A DNA stretch of 64,000 bases from assembly GCA_963682055.1 (NCBI GenBank), contig OY821741.1, positions 10,361,501 to 10,425,500 on the forward strand. The letters run 5' to 3'. Positions 50,811-63,703 of the stretch are shown here, piece after piece (position 1 is the first letter of the stretch; each line of letters opens with the position of its first letter). Below the pieces are notes generated by a model. That model ran no database searches. It saw only the letters and a program-made list of their open reading frames with translations, and was not told the origin of the DNA. The translations under genes and the position numbers were made by a program. The stretch is from Primula veris (Eukaryota > Streptophyta > Magnoliopsida > Ericales > Primulaceae).

Positions 50811-53800
50811 TCAACCAATCATCAACTTGTTCTCCTCCAAGAAACTGTAAGTAGGAACCTCGAGATTATATGGTGCAGGACCCTTACGAATCCTACCAGA
50901 CACGTCATAATGGGATCCATGGCAAGGGCAAAACCACCCACCATAATCCCCCGCATTAGGCAAAGGAATACACCCTAAATGCGTACATACACCCACAACG
51001 ATAAGCCATTCTGGGTCCTTAACCCTAGCAGAGTCCTCTTGTGGGTCCCGCAGGGTTGACAGGTCAACACTATTAGCCAATTTCAAATCGTCCTCAGTCC
51101 TGCGACGGATGAAAACAGGCTTACCACGCCATTTCACTGTAACGGTGCTCCCAGGTTCGATGTTGGAGAGGTCTACCTCGAGGGACGCAAGGGCAAGAAC
51201 GTCTTTACTTGCAGACATGCTAAGGACGAACTTGAGTACCAGGAGGCGAACTAGAGAGGCGTAGACGAATCTCCCTCCGGTTAGGACGAAATAGGCGAAT
51301 GCGCGCTTGGAGGGGTCACCGGGTGGATAGCGCTCGTGGTTGTGGTTGTCGTATACGATTTTTGAGCTAGGGTTTTTTGTAGCTGCGACTGTTGGGGGTA
51401 TTTCGGAGATTACGCCGCCTTCATGTGCTGGGGTGAGAGAACCGGATGAGAACCCTGAGAAAAAGTACAATTGTTAGCTTAAACAATAATTAAGAGACCT
51501 ACAAGAGAGAAACAATAATTCCAACCAATTAAAGAGATCTGTAGTTTATTGCGTAAAAAAATATCTAGAAGCCAGGGATAGATAGGCATATAACTACTAC
51601 AACAGAGAAACAATAATTCCAATTAAATATGAGACCAACAACAGATTTCTAATCCAGTAGTATCTATGGCAGTAATCATTCATGAATAGGTATATACTCA
51701 GTCTAGGCTACTCAGTTTCTCAATCGAGAACCAGTAATTTCAATTAGTTATCAACAACTACATGCTATTTCCACTAGGTAATACAATTCTTCCATTAGGT
51801 AATTGCAACCTTTTGCAAATTTAAATTTAGACGAAACCATGAAAGAGAACCTATAATAACAAACCTAGCACAGTGAACAGATATTAAAATAACATACATT
51901 GGCAAGAAAAGCACCAGCGGTGTAGTGTCCCTTTAAAGCTCTATATGCACAGGTTTCAATGTTAGTAAACAAAGAAACAACACAAATTCAAAGCTCCAAA
52001 AACCGCAAATACAGTATGTACAAAAGTAGTCACAAGCTTATGAAGAATCCCGCAATCATTGACTAGCAATTAAATAGTCTTTCTGGAGTAGTCTAGGCTA
52101 ATCAATCCCACAGCTGAGAACTAAAGATTCCAATTCACTATAATCTGCTAAAAGTACGGTCTAATATAACTACAGGAGCTCTTTTACAAAGTCTAAAGAG
52201 TTGTATATCCATACAAGTTGACCTAAAATTGACGCTTACGTATAGATAGAATTTGTATAAAAAACCTAGCAAAGAGAAAATATATCAAGCTCGCAGATAC
52301 TCATTTGAAATTCATTTCTAAAGAAAGACGTCGGAAACAGTGGATTTGGTTATTACACAGTTAACCTAAAAGATGGACTTTTTTGACATAATATGTAGCT
52401 TTTTAAAATGGTTTTGAGCTACGATAATAGCTTTGATTGACAGGTTTTTTAGCTGGGTCATTGATAACAATAAAAAAAAGTTAAAAGGTCATTCGTAATT
52501 CATCTTCACCCCAACCCGCTCACTTGATCTCCATCTATACATGTTGACCTCATCTTCAACCCCAACTGCCATCGCTACATTCATACAATCTTCTAACAAT
52601 TCATTGTTTACCCTTCAGATCTCCGACAATCTTTGAAATATCAATTTTTGAAATTTTTTATGAGTGTAGATAGAATTAAAGAACATGTATATATATATAT
52701 ACACATATATATATATATATACACACATACATATATATATATATACACATACACATACAAAATGGAGTAATTATTAAGTGGTCCTGATCCATATTTGACT
52801 TGATGGACCAAGCCACACACATTGTGACATGTATGACCACTAACTCCACATTTTACTATTATTTTCCATGTGAGAGTGGTCATACACATTATATTACGTG
52901 TGTCACCACGTCATCCATAAGCGAGACTACAAACTAGTTACTCATTTATCATGAGAGATAAGGATACGAACATCATTTGAATATCAACATCTTTGACAAT
53001 GGTGGGGGCAACATATTGGGTTCAATTTCAAGAGATTAATTGAATTCAAAGCCATTCTAAGTACAGAGAGAACAAAACAGAAACGATGAATGATAGAGAG
53101 TAAGGGGAATAAACGAAGTGTAAGTCGGTGTATATAAAAAAAATCATCCAACTTGTTACAGTGTTTATTAAAGTTACAAAAGCTCCACTCTTCTAGCATA
53201 AACCCTTAAGTTGTATAGTGTAATAATAAGCAAATAGGCTTGGCCAATAAACTGGTCCTCTGAAGATGACCCATCATAAAGGCCATCAATCTCCAAAACC
53301 TGACAATTTAACCTGCAGCACTAAATAATGAAACGTCTTACACGCATCTAAAGCTGACAGACTCACAAAAACAAAGAAATCTTTTGGCAATAATGGTACA
53401 AAGCTGATGAGGGATCTCAAATTCTTTGACCAACAGTGAATAGTCTTTTTGTAATCGGATTTCGGAAATCTCAGAACGACTACGCATTCACTCGAGCTCG
53501 GCTATCTCATGCCTAATGGTGCGCTATTTGGGACACGAAAAAAAGACGAGCTCATCAACTTAAAAAATTTCAGCTTCTTCAGCCATTCACCAAAAAGCTC
53601 AAACTTTAAGCTGGCCAACCAAATCCAGTACAATAAAGGCAAAAAAAATAGCTCAAAATCTGCAACCAAAAAAGCGCTAAGAGGCATAATGTGACTGCAC
53701 CGATCCACTATAATGGTCTAAAAACCGCACCACTGCTTTCTTCTAATATTGGATGGCCAATTAAGTACCATGTGTGCAAAAAATGATCCAAGGATAAGTA

Positions 53801-55158
53801 GTTTGCAGTGAATTATGTTCAGTGATAAACAATGAAAAAAACTAAAGATAGCCCTATCATTTGTGTTCCGGATCAATTTCATTTAAATCTAATGTTGACC
53901 CTTGCTTTTGTTGAATTACGGTAAGATTGCATTATTGCAACAATTTTACAGGTATTATATAACCTCAAGATCTTGTCTTTTCAATTTAGAACCTTAACTA
54001 TATCAATAACCACACAAAAAAACATCTTTCACAACAATCCTAAGTTTAACAATCTTACATAATATAGCATGGAAATAATACCTTAAATGTCGGACTATCA
54101 ATCGAATTGGAATCCAAGAGGGTTAATCAGAACACAACAAATTACAAGTTAACCCATATTACATAACTTAGCATGACATTATATCTTAAGTGTGGGATAA
54201 TCTATTAAATTGAAATCCAAAAAAAACAAAAGAAGCCAATAAAATATTATTGTATCACCAAGATCCGGCCTTTTTTGTACATTTACAACATCTAAAACAT
54301 CTCTCAGAACAATCTCTAACAAGGCAAACAAGACCATAACAAAGTTACATGTTTACAAATTTTACGTGAAAATAATAACTTATTGTGGGGTTTATCAAAT
54401 GAATCGGACTCCGGAAAAGCAGAAAAGCCAAAACTATCATCTCATCACCCATTTAACAACATAATAACATAATAAAACATCCTTCACATCAATACCTAAG
54501 AGGGTTAATAAGAAAGACCTGCTTAAACATTTCAATTACCACAAAAAGAAAACATCTCTGACCATAATCCCAATCAAAGCGAACACGACCCTAACAAGTT
54601 ACACGTTTACAAATCTTACATAATCTAGCATGAAAAGTAATAGCTTAATAGTGGGATAATCAATCCAATCAGACTCCGTAAAGCCATAAAAGCCGAAAAT
54701 TTCATTTCATCAGCAAGATCCTGCCTTTTTACACATTTACAACTTGATAAATCACCTTTCACAACCATCCCTAAGAGGATTAATGAGAACACAATGAATT
54801 ATCAAGAAAGACCCAAGATCTAAAACAATACATACATATAAAGATAGATTAAGATTTGTGGGTTGATACTCCGAATACTTCTTCACAACAATCTCTATCA
54901 AGGCGAGCACGACCTTACACATTTATAAATTTTACATAACCTAACATGAAAATTATAGCTTAATATTCCAAATTACCAGAAAAGCCATAAATATCATTCC
55001 ATCACCAAAGTCCTGCCTTTTTGCACACTTACAACATGATAAATCATCTCTGACAACAATCCGTAAGAGGGTTATATAAGAAAAACAATGAATCATCAAG
55101 AAAGACCCACGATCTAACACAAAACATATCTACACACACATAAATGAATACCATATAA

Positions 55159-55207
<49 letters not shown>

Positions 55208-56318
55208 TAGGTAGATAGATAGATAGATAAAGATTTGTGGGCTAATAAGATAGACCCAAGATACTGCCTTTTTGCACATTTACAACGTGATAAATCATCT
55301 TTCACAACAATCCCTAACAGGGTTAATAAGGACACAATGATCTAATACAAAACATATCTACACAGATACACAAACACACACATAAATACATACATACATA
55401 ATTTCATCACCAAGATCCTGCCTATTTCCACATTTACAATATGATAAATCATCTCTCACAACAATCTATAAGAGGTAAATCAGAATAAAATGAATACCAT
55501 ATATACATACATATATAATTTCATCACCAAGATCCTGCCTTTTTGCACATTTCTCACAGCAATCCATAAGAAAATCAAAACAAAATGAATACCATACATA
55601 CATACACATATATACATAGAGAGAGAGAAAGAGAAAGATTTGTGGGTTAATAAGATAGACCCAAGATCCTGCCTTTTTGCACATTTACAACATAATAAAA
55701 CATCTCTCACAACAATCCCTAAGGGTGTGTTTGGAACCAGGGGAGAGGAGTTAGGGCTACCCATATACCGATCCTGCCTATTTGGAACCCGTAAAACGGA
55801 TGGGAAAATGAAATTAATACAAAATATATAATTTCATCACCAAGATCAAGCCTATTTGCACATGTTAAATCATCGTTCACAACAATCCATACAAGGGCAA
55901 ATCAGAACAAATTTGAATACCATATATAAACATTCATACATACATATATATAAAAATAGATAAAGATTTGTGGGTTCATAAGATAGACCCAAGATCCTGC
56001 CTTTTTGCACATTTACAACTTGACAAATCATTTTTCACAACAATCTCTAAGAGGGTCAATAAGAACACAATGAATTAACAATAAAGACCCAAGATCTAAC
56101 ACAACATATCTACTAAAATACACACACATACATACAATCCCTATCAAAGCAAACACAACCGTAACAACTTACACGTTTACAAAGTTAATATAATCTTACA
56201 TGAAAAGTATAGCTTAATTGTGGAATCGGACTCCGAAAAACCAGAAAAGGCAGAAAAATCATTTCATCGCCAATAAATCATCTTTCACAGCAATCCATAA
56301 AAAGAACAAAATGAATAC

Positions 56319-56356
<38 letters not shown>

Positions 56357-56427
56357 CATATAAAAACATAGATAAAGAGTTGTGGGTTGATAAATAATCT
56401 TTCACAATAATCCCTAAAGATAGATAC

Positions 56428-56458
<31 letters not shown>

Positions 56459-56646
56459 AACAGATAAATAATAGTGGGTTGACCTCTGAATTGATCAATA
56501 AAGGCAGAATTGATTGATCTGGGAGGTGGATCTGAGGATGAATCTGAGCCGTTGATTTGTGGGTTCCTAATAATAAAAAATGATGAAGATGGAGGAGCTC
56601 TCCATGATGAGAGAGAACCTAGTCTTCTTCCAGCAACCCTCAACAT
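50811..56646 (-). CDS. UCR1: Mitochondrial Rieske iron-sulfur protein (complex III)
   Basis: The Rieske subunit carries the 2Fe-2S centre of the cytochrome bc1 complex and passes electrons from ubiquinol to cytochrome c1 in the inner mitochondrial membrane. Two exons, 56646-56484 and 51454-50811 on the complement, join in phase at FR-G-FSSG to give 268 aa, the usual plant length. The N-terminus [18 protein letters not shown] is Arg/Ser-rich without acidic residues, a mitochondrial presequence. A membrane segment spans about 106-130 ([20 protein letters not shown]). Cluster ligands are all present in CTHLGC (C211, H213) and CPCHGSHY (C230, H233), with the stabilising cysteines C216 and C232. 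The C-terminus [20 protein letters not shown] is standard. The 5.0-kb single intron is made largely of repeats. A broken copy of the first exon lies upstream at about 57145. The symbol follows plant usage. Confidence 0.95.
52687..52765. repeat. (TA)n/(CA)n microsatellite in Rieske intron
   Basis: Alternating TATATA and CACATA runs with no other structure. Open frames read from it (Tyr/Ile/Cys-rich) are artefacts. Confidence 0.88.
53990..56320. repeat. Degenerate tandem array filling the Rieske intron
   Basis: The phrase AAGATCCTGCCTTTTTGCAC, followed by ATTTACAACATGATAAATC and CTCACAACAATCC, recurs about nine times (near 54255, 54715, 55008, 55255, 55408, 55530, 55664, 55840 and 55993) at irregular spacing of 120-450 bases. 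Microsatellites (CATA)n and (GATA)n near 55164-55228 and (CA)n near 56322-56350 are interspersed and probably helped expansion. No coding sequence is seen. Confidence 0.85.
56321..56352. repeat. (CA)n microsatellite
   Basis: About 15 uninterrupted CA units just inside the Rieske intron, some 130 bases from the exon 1 donor. Confidence 0.92.
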
Positions 56647-56999
56647 CTCTCTAAAACTCTCTCTCTAAAACTCTGTTGATTTAGGGTTTGTATGGAGATT
56701 TGGGGAAGATGATGAAGAAAATAATAAAAAAAAATGGTAAATTGAAAACAATTAACAAATGGATATTTTTGTTTTGGTACTTTTAGTTGATGATGTCATT
56801 GATTGAATGTGAAATTGGTTTAATTGCACTTAGGGTTCTATACTTCCACTAGTTTTGTTATTAAGTTTAGTTTTTTTTTAAACCAAATTATTAAGTTTAG
56901 TTGGTTCATTCTTTTTTGTTAATTATTATGAGCTTAAAAATAATTGTTATGTTCTTAAATTGTCTTTGTGTTCATTTTATAAAATAATTTTCTTAATTA

Positions 57000-57960
57000 T
57001 TTAGTGTTGATGATGTGAATGTAAAATTGGTTTAATTTCATTTACGGTTCTATTAGTTTTGTTAACAAGTTTAGTTGGTTCATTTTACTTCGTTAATTAT
57101 ATGAAATTCAATAAATGTGGGTTAGGAATAAGAAAACAAGATGTTGATGGAGATGGAGATGGAGGAGCTCTCAGTGACTAGAGAGAACCTAGCATTCTAC
57201 CAACAATCTTTAACATCTCTCTATCTGTTTGTATTGATTTAGAGTTTGGAAACAGATTTGAGAGAAATGATGAAGAAAAAAGTTATTAAAAATAAATTAG
57301 AATAAATAAAAGAGTAACAAGTTTAATTGGTTTAATTTATTTATTTTTGTAAATTATCAACTTATATTTGTGGTAATTTTCTACTGTTCATCACGCGAAT
57401 GTGAAATTGGATTAATTTCATGCATGGTTTACTATTTTTGTTAACAAGTTTAGTTGGTTCATCTTTATTTTTTATTTGTTAATCCCTCAATTATATTTGT
57501 GTTAATTTTCTAGTATTGATTATGTGAATATAAAATCAGTTTAATTTCATGTATGGTTCCACTAGTTTTGTTAACAAGTTTAATTGGTTCACTTTTTTTT
57601 TCTTTGTTAATTCCTTAATTTATAATTTTATTAATTTTTTAATGTGGATGATTTGAATGTGAAATCGGTTTTTTCTTTGTTAATTCCTTAATTTATAATT
57701 TTATTAATTTTTTAGTGTGGATGATTTGAATGTGAAATCGGTTTAATTTAATGTATGTTTCCACTATTTTTGTTAACAAGTTCAACTTTTTTTGTTAATT
57801 CCAACATTTATAATTGTGTCGTCGTTAAATTATACTCCTTTGCATTAATTTTTCATTGTTGATGACGTGGATGTGAATTTGGTTTAATTTAATGTATGGT
57901 TCTACTAGTTTTATTAATAAGTTTAATTGGTTCCTAGCGTTTAGGTGCATGTAGTGAGCT
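57000..57960. repeat. ~130-bp tandem repeat array 1
   Basis: Units contain GTGAATGTGAAATCGGTTTAA, then TTCCACTAGTTTTGTTAACA and TTAATTCCTTAA-like sequence. Copies are recognised near 57049, 57430, 57556, 57755 and 57897, more diverged and irregular than in the partner array at 61760-62720. Confidence 0.75.
57145..57200 (-). pseudogene. Broken duplicate of Rieske exon 1
   Basis: On the complement, about 50 bases match the start of Rieske exon 1, and homology continues upstream into its leader. The true start [15 protein letters not shown] corresponds here to MLKIVGRMLGSL followed by a TAG stop. Sequence diverges soon after, so only the first ~18 codons were copied or kept. It lies about 500 bases upstream of the real start. 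A transcript starting further upstream would carry it as a short upstream open frame; whether that happens is unknown. Confidence 0.8.
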
Positions 57961-58466
57961 TAAAATAATTGTATCGTCCTTAAATAACATTTACATTAAT
58001 TTTCTAATATAACTATCTTAATTTTTTATTTTCTTGTGTGGAAGTTGCTCTCATCTTTCAATTGATTGTTTACGTTGTATGTTTTACAGTGGGGGAAAAT
58101 GCTAAACTAGCGAACAAGCTATTGATTTTTAGTAATTTAGTACTCAAGCTAGGGATTTTTTTAAAATTGGTACCAATCAAGACACTTATTTCCAATTAAA
58201 CATTATAGATTGGTATACTGTAGGTTAGGTACCAAATTAGTAAAATATGTTAGTACATAGTATTAAATAATGTTTTTCCAAATAGAAAATAGAGCGGAAA
58301 CAAATAAAAGTGCATTGATTGAAGATAAACTATAAGTTTGGGTAACAATTTAGAAAACAATATAAGTTGTGTACTAAGTTGGTAAAAATTGATAGGTTGG
58401 ATAACAATTTATTAATTTTATCCTTATAGTATTTTTTACATATCAACTTGGAGTTGTAAACTTATG

Positions 58467-58701
58467 CTCCTCCGGTTTATATTTAATTATCCACTACAAA
58501 ACTATGTACAATTTTGACCGAACAACAACTTGTATAAAAATTGTCGGAATGAAATTTTTTAAAAGTTGATCATATAGTTCAAATGTTAAATTTTATGATT
58601 ACATTTAAAAAAAATTCATTTCGATAATTTTGATATAAGTTATAAGCCGGTCAAAATTGCACGTAGTTTCGTATTGAACAATTAAATGAGAACGGAAGGA
58701 G
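58467..58701. mobile_element. Stowaway-like MITE, 235 bp, with an empty site in copy 2
   Basis: The ends CTCCTCCGGTTTATATTTAAT and (complement) CTCCTTCCGTTCTCATTTAAT are inverted repeats of the Stowaway type. Interior arms repeat GTACAATTTTGACCG and CGGTCAAAATTGCAC. The duplicated region at about 63605 lacks it: flanks TAAACTTA and AAAAAACTTGTTG are nearly contiguous there. That confirms the insertion boundaries to within a few bases. Confidence 0.75.
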
Positions 58702-58849
58702 TAATAAAAAAAAACTTGTTGTTATAAACAGACCACCAAATAATGAAAATCAGACTTTATCTATATATTCAAAACTTATGAATATTTCAATAACATGTTT
58801 TACAAATTGAATTACAAATTGAAGATTTTACTGTTTACCATATATATTT

Positions 58850-61600
58850 TTCTTTTGAAATTATGTAATGGACTGATAAATATTTATGGTTCATAATATT
58901 CGTGCCCAAAAAAATGGACACTGTTTAATAATGTTATATAAAGTATTGTAAGTAGTTATAAACATATGCATATAATTTGTTACCATTGACTAGAGACTAA
59001 ATATATCATCTCTTTCAAAAGTTGAAACCAATCAACAAATAATTACAAAAATAATAATAACAATAAGCATGTAAATAATACTTTAAGTACCAAAAAGAAT
59101 CTCATTTAATTCTAAGCGACCTATAAATCAATACTTTTTGTACAAAAAAAAAATAATTAAATCTAAGTGATCTATAAATGCATTTTTGAATCAATTTTAA
59201 CAATTTCACAAAAAAAATGTTATATGCTAGAACCATCGTAACTCCGCACTTACTTGACGGCGCCCTAATGTATGTCTGATTTGACTTATCAAAGGGCCAC
59301 TGCTGATTTGGAGTAGTAATATTTTTTAGGGTTAAGCCGTACATTACGTAGAAAACTGATCATTTTATGATGTCATCATCATCGCAATTGAGTCATTTTA
59401 GAATCTTATAGGACCAGATGAAAATGAAATTATAGATATACATATGCAAAATCGATCGGATGAGTTTATTATCTATTCGTTTATGTGCAATGACAAAAGA
59501 AATGATAATTTTTTTTTACACGAGTGAGATGCTAACCGGTTTTTCTAGGTATGAAGATTGTTGTTTTGCAACAATTAATCAAGTTGACTATGCTAAAATA
59601 TTTGATTGCTTTCAAATTCAATATTTTAATCTTTCTTGGGTTAAGAAGATTAAGAGATTGGGTGTATCTATCGTGCGGTAATACAATGATCTTATATTCA
59701 AAGTTTACAAATTTGATCAATTAGTTGGAAGATCGCAACTCAAATACCCAAGTTGCAAAATCGTGTAAGCGTCGGATTATGCATTTATTACATGCAATGA
59801 ACGTGATTAATTCTTTCGATATACAAGTCCGAGATGATGAGTTGATTTTGATTGTTTGGAAGGACGACCTATATATCATAAATGCGAGAGGCAAAAAAGT
59901 AACCACAGAGACCAAAATTCGACTCTTCATGATTGGGTGGAGATTAATTCTCTATCTTTCAACGGAATTCTTAATTGGCAAAAATTTATTAATTCATTCA
60001 AGAAAATCATGATGAACGAGCTTCTGAAATATTTTTTCTACAAAATGGATTATAGAAATTCAGTTACTACCGTGAGATGTACGATTACTTGTTTTTCAAG
60101 AAGACCACATAATAGAGACATAAATTCTTTAAAAAAGTCAATACAACCAAGGACAAACTATGGAAATGTTGGGAGAAAAAGTTTATTAACAAATCTATAT
60201 TTTTTCGAGTCATGAACTATCCACATAAGGGACGCGACACAATGGATTAGAAAGCACAATCTAAGTTTATGGCATTTACAAAACAAACAAAGTGTTTGAT
60301 GATTAAACATATGAAAATAATGACTCGAATGTAATCGCTCTTGATAAGAGAACAATGACAAGAGAAGATCAAGAACAACTTGTACTTGCTACATTTGAGA
60401 AAACCTTTCATTTATGCAATACATGTTGGTTGTTGAAGTGAACGATGCAGAAATTACTAAGAAACACAACTAATTAAGCATAGATGTGAGCCGTTAGAGA
60501 AGCAAGAGGAATAAGATAACGGAAAACGTTTGAAACACAAGTATTGTTTTCATGCTGTAGCAGCTAGATATTTTTGCAACTGTTAGAAGCTCTAGAAATG
60601 ATGCTTAGAGCCATGCATTTTAGTAATATTTTGGTATGGTTAAAAAAAAGTGACCTATAAATGTAAATAACTCTGAATAATTTGTGAAGCTTGAGCGATT
60701 AAATCGCATGAATTGACACGTGTGATTAATCATTTTAATTAATTAGAAAAATAACTAATTTACATTTTCTTTAATTTAGTTTCTCTGGATACTCCAAAAA
60801 CAAAATGCGTGTTCACCTGTCAGACACGTAATCCGTCCAACACTTAATTTCTGTTTCAGACATTTTAATTATCATGTCTTTTAATTATTGACATCTAATC
60901 ATGCGGACACGGTTTGAACACTTTTAAGGACACAATAATACACAAAGTGTATATTACAAAAAAGTGTATACTATAAAAAAGTGTATAGAAATGCTTACAT
61001 CATAGACAATAGTAACAGCGGAGGAACTAGCGGCGTCGGTACGAGAAATAGCGGAGGAAGTGACGGCGTCTGACACACGTACTCAATTAAGTATAAATGA
61101 AGATTAGTTTAACACGGTTCACGTTATACTTATCAGGTCGGGCACACGTACTTATAATTGCTATATAGTTTTTGGTCCACTTAACTCAGTTGGTAGAACG
61201 ACTAGTACAAAGCAATGTGCATGTGTAGTAATGCAACATTGACTACACATGCACATTGTATAGTTATTTTACATAATTCAATTTTAATTTTATTTACTTT
61301 AATATTTGTTTAGTATTCCAGCCTAATTTACTTTGTCCACAAAAATCTTAACTAGATTTATGTAAATGTTAGGATGACTTGTCAGGGTTGTCGATAGCAT
61401 GTTGATATAGCATTGTGCACAGACTCGACACTCCGACTGAGACTCCGTGTTGGCCTGTTGGAGGGGATGATCAATTCCATAGTTTTGAATATTTTGTAAC
61501 AAGTAATTAATTGTCCCATCAGTCCAACATCCTCCCCTTTCATATTCTAAAGAGAATAACTTCCAGTGCAATCTATGTAATTTCGATTCCGATAAATATC
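58850..61600. other. Spacer between duplicated blocks
   Basis: Overlapping open frames of 60-119 codons occur on the plus strand between 59460 and 60215 (for example one with DDELILIVWKDDLYIINARG). They are in different frames, have no recognised family and no splice logic that I can see, so I do not call a gene. A hairpin at 61213-61258 is listed separately. No other feature is supported. Confidence 0.4.
61213..61258. repeat. Perfect 17-bp-arm hairpin after a tRNA-like A box
   Basis: CAATGTGCATGTGTAGT at 61213-61229 is the exact inverse of ACTACACATGCACATTG at 61242-61258, with a 12-base loop. Just upstream, TTAACTCAGTTGGTAGAACG (about 61181-61200) resembles a pol III A box, as in a SINE head, but no B box is evident. 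Confidence 0.75.
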
Positions 61601-61759
61601 CGTTTATCCTAAAACAATATCTCTGTATTGATTTAGGGTTTGTAAACAGATTTGGAGAAGATGATGAAGAAAAAGTTATAAAAAGGATTAAAAATAATGG
61701 GAATAAATAAAAGAGAACTAACAAATAAGATTTTGTTTTGTTTTGGAGTAGTTTGGTTG

Positions 61760-62720
61760 ATGATGTGGTTGTGGAATTGTTTTAATTGCACAAATGGTTC
61801 TACTAGTTTTGTTAACAAGTTTAGTTGATTTACTTTTTCTTTTTTTTAAATTATCAAATTATATTTGTGTTAATTTTCTAGTGTTGATTACGTGAATGTG
61901 AAATCGGTTTAATTTAACAAGTTTAGTTGGTTCACCTTTATTTTTTATTTGTAAATCCCTCAATTATATCTGTGTTAATTTATTAGTGTTGATTATGTGA
62001 AAGTGAAATCAGTTTAATGTCATGTATGGTTCCACTAGTTTGCTAACAAGTTCAATTGGTTCACCTTTTTTTTTCTTTGTTAATTCCTTAAATAATATTT
62101 TTATTAATTTTTTAGTGTTGATGATGCGAATGTGAAATCGGTTTAATTTCATGTATGGTTCCACTAGTTTTGTTAACAAGTTTAACTTGTTCACCTTTTT
62201 TTTATTTGTTAATTCCTTAAATTATATTTTTATTAATTTTTTAGTGTTGATGATGTGAATGTGAAATCAGTTTAATTTTATATATGGTTCCACTAGTTTT
62301 GTTAACAAGTTTAATTGGTTCACCTTTATTTATTATTTGTTAATCCCTCAATTATATTTGTGTTAATTTTCTATGGTTGATTTTGTGAATGTGAAATCGG
62401 TTTAATTTCATGTATGGTTCCACTAGTTTTGTTAACAAGTTTAATTGGTTCACCTCTATTTTTAATTTGTTAATCCCTCAATTATATTTATGTTAATTTT
62501 CTAGTGTTGATTATGTCAATGTGAAATCTGTTTAATTTCATGTATGATTCCACTAGTTTTGTTAACAAGGTTAATTGGTTCATTTTTTTCCTTTGTTAAT
62601 TTCTTAAATTATATTTTTATTAATTTTTTAGTGTTGATGATGTGAATGTTTAATTTCATGTATGGTTCCACTAGTTTTGTTAACAAGTTTCGATGATACG
62701 GTCAACTTTTTTTTTAAATT
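61760..62720. repeat. ~130-bp tandem repeat array 2
   Basis: The marker TCCACTAG recurs at about 62031, 62160, 62289, 62419, 62549 and 62667, a period of about 118-130 bases, each within ATGGTTCCACTAGTTTTGTT. Units are more alike here than in array 1, suggesting recent expansion. Frames read on the complement (KLVEPYMKLN-like repeats) are artefacts of the array. Confidence 0.88.
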
Positions 62721-63703
62721 CCAACATTGATAATTGTGTCATCCTTAAATTATATTCCTTTACATTAATTTTCCAGTTTTGATGACTTGCATGTGAATTT
62801 GGTTTAATTTCACCTTAATTTTTTGTTAACAATTTTTATTAATTTCTACTAGTTTTATCAATTTTCCAGTTTTATTAATTTTTTGTTAACAAGTTTTATT
62901 AATTTCTACAAGTTTTATTAATCTGGTTTAATTTTCCAGTTTTATTAATTTCTACTAGTTTTATTAACAAGTTTACTTGGTTCAATTTTTTGTTAATTCT
63001 AGCATTTAGGTGCATGTAGCCAGCTTAAAATAATTGTATCGTCATTAAATAACATTTACGTTAATTTTCTAATGTAACTATCTTAATTTTTGATTTTCTT
63101 GTGTGCAAGTTGCTCTCATCTTTCAATTGATTGTTTAAGTTGTATGCCTTATAATAGAGTAAAATGTTAAATTGGTGACCAAGCTATTGATTTTAAGCAA
63201 TTTATTACTCAACCTAGTGATTTTTTAAATTGGTACCCAAGTTTTGTGCTTAACATCCAATCAAGATCATTTATGTCCAATTAAACATTATAGATTAGTA
63301 AAAAATTGGTAAAAGTTGATAAGTCTTGGTATTAGTTTGGTCACGTATATTGTAGGTTGGGTAACAAATTAGTAAAAGATGTTAGTACGGTTAGTACATG
63401 GTATTAAATAATGTTTTTTCCAAATAGAAAATAGAGCGGAAACGAGTAAGAGTGGCTTGACTGGAGATAAACCATAAGTTTGGGTACCGATTTAAAAAAC
63501 AATGTAAGTTGAGTACTAAATTGATAAAAACTGATAGATTGGGTATCAATTTATTAATTTTCCTCTTATAGTATTTTTTTACATACCAACTTGGTGTTAT
63601 AAACTTATTATCAAAAAAAACTTGTTGTTATAAACAGTCTGCATCACTAAAGAATGATATCAGACTCTATCTATATATTTAAAACTTATGAATATTTCAA
63701 TAA

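Larger units (their letters stand above)
56690..58850. repeat. Rieske upstream region, copy 1 of a large duplication
   Basis: This stretch matches about 61620-64000 in the same orientation and order: the GAAGATGATGAAGAAAA leader zone, the ~130-bp repeat array, then a single-copy-like block (AGAAAATAGAGCGGAAAC, TATAAGTTTGGGTA, AACTTGTTGTTATAAACAG). Spacing is about 4.9-5.2 kb. It includes the promoter of the Rieske gene, a fragment of its exon 1 and one MITE. Confidence 0.85.

Noticed and set aside
50796..50978. Plus-strand 60-codon frame
   Set aside because: It lies antisense to Rieske exon 2, which has strong family motifs; shadow frame.
52641..56498. Tyr/Ile/Val-rich and Cys-rich frames in the Rieske intron
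   Set aside because: They are read from TA, CA and CATA microsatellites and the intron array. The only real coding part is exon 1 at 56484-56646.
59460..60215. Cluster of overlapping plus-strand frames considered as a decayed gene
   Set aside because: Frames do not join by plausible splice sites and I recognise no family; recorded only as part of the spacer.
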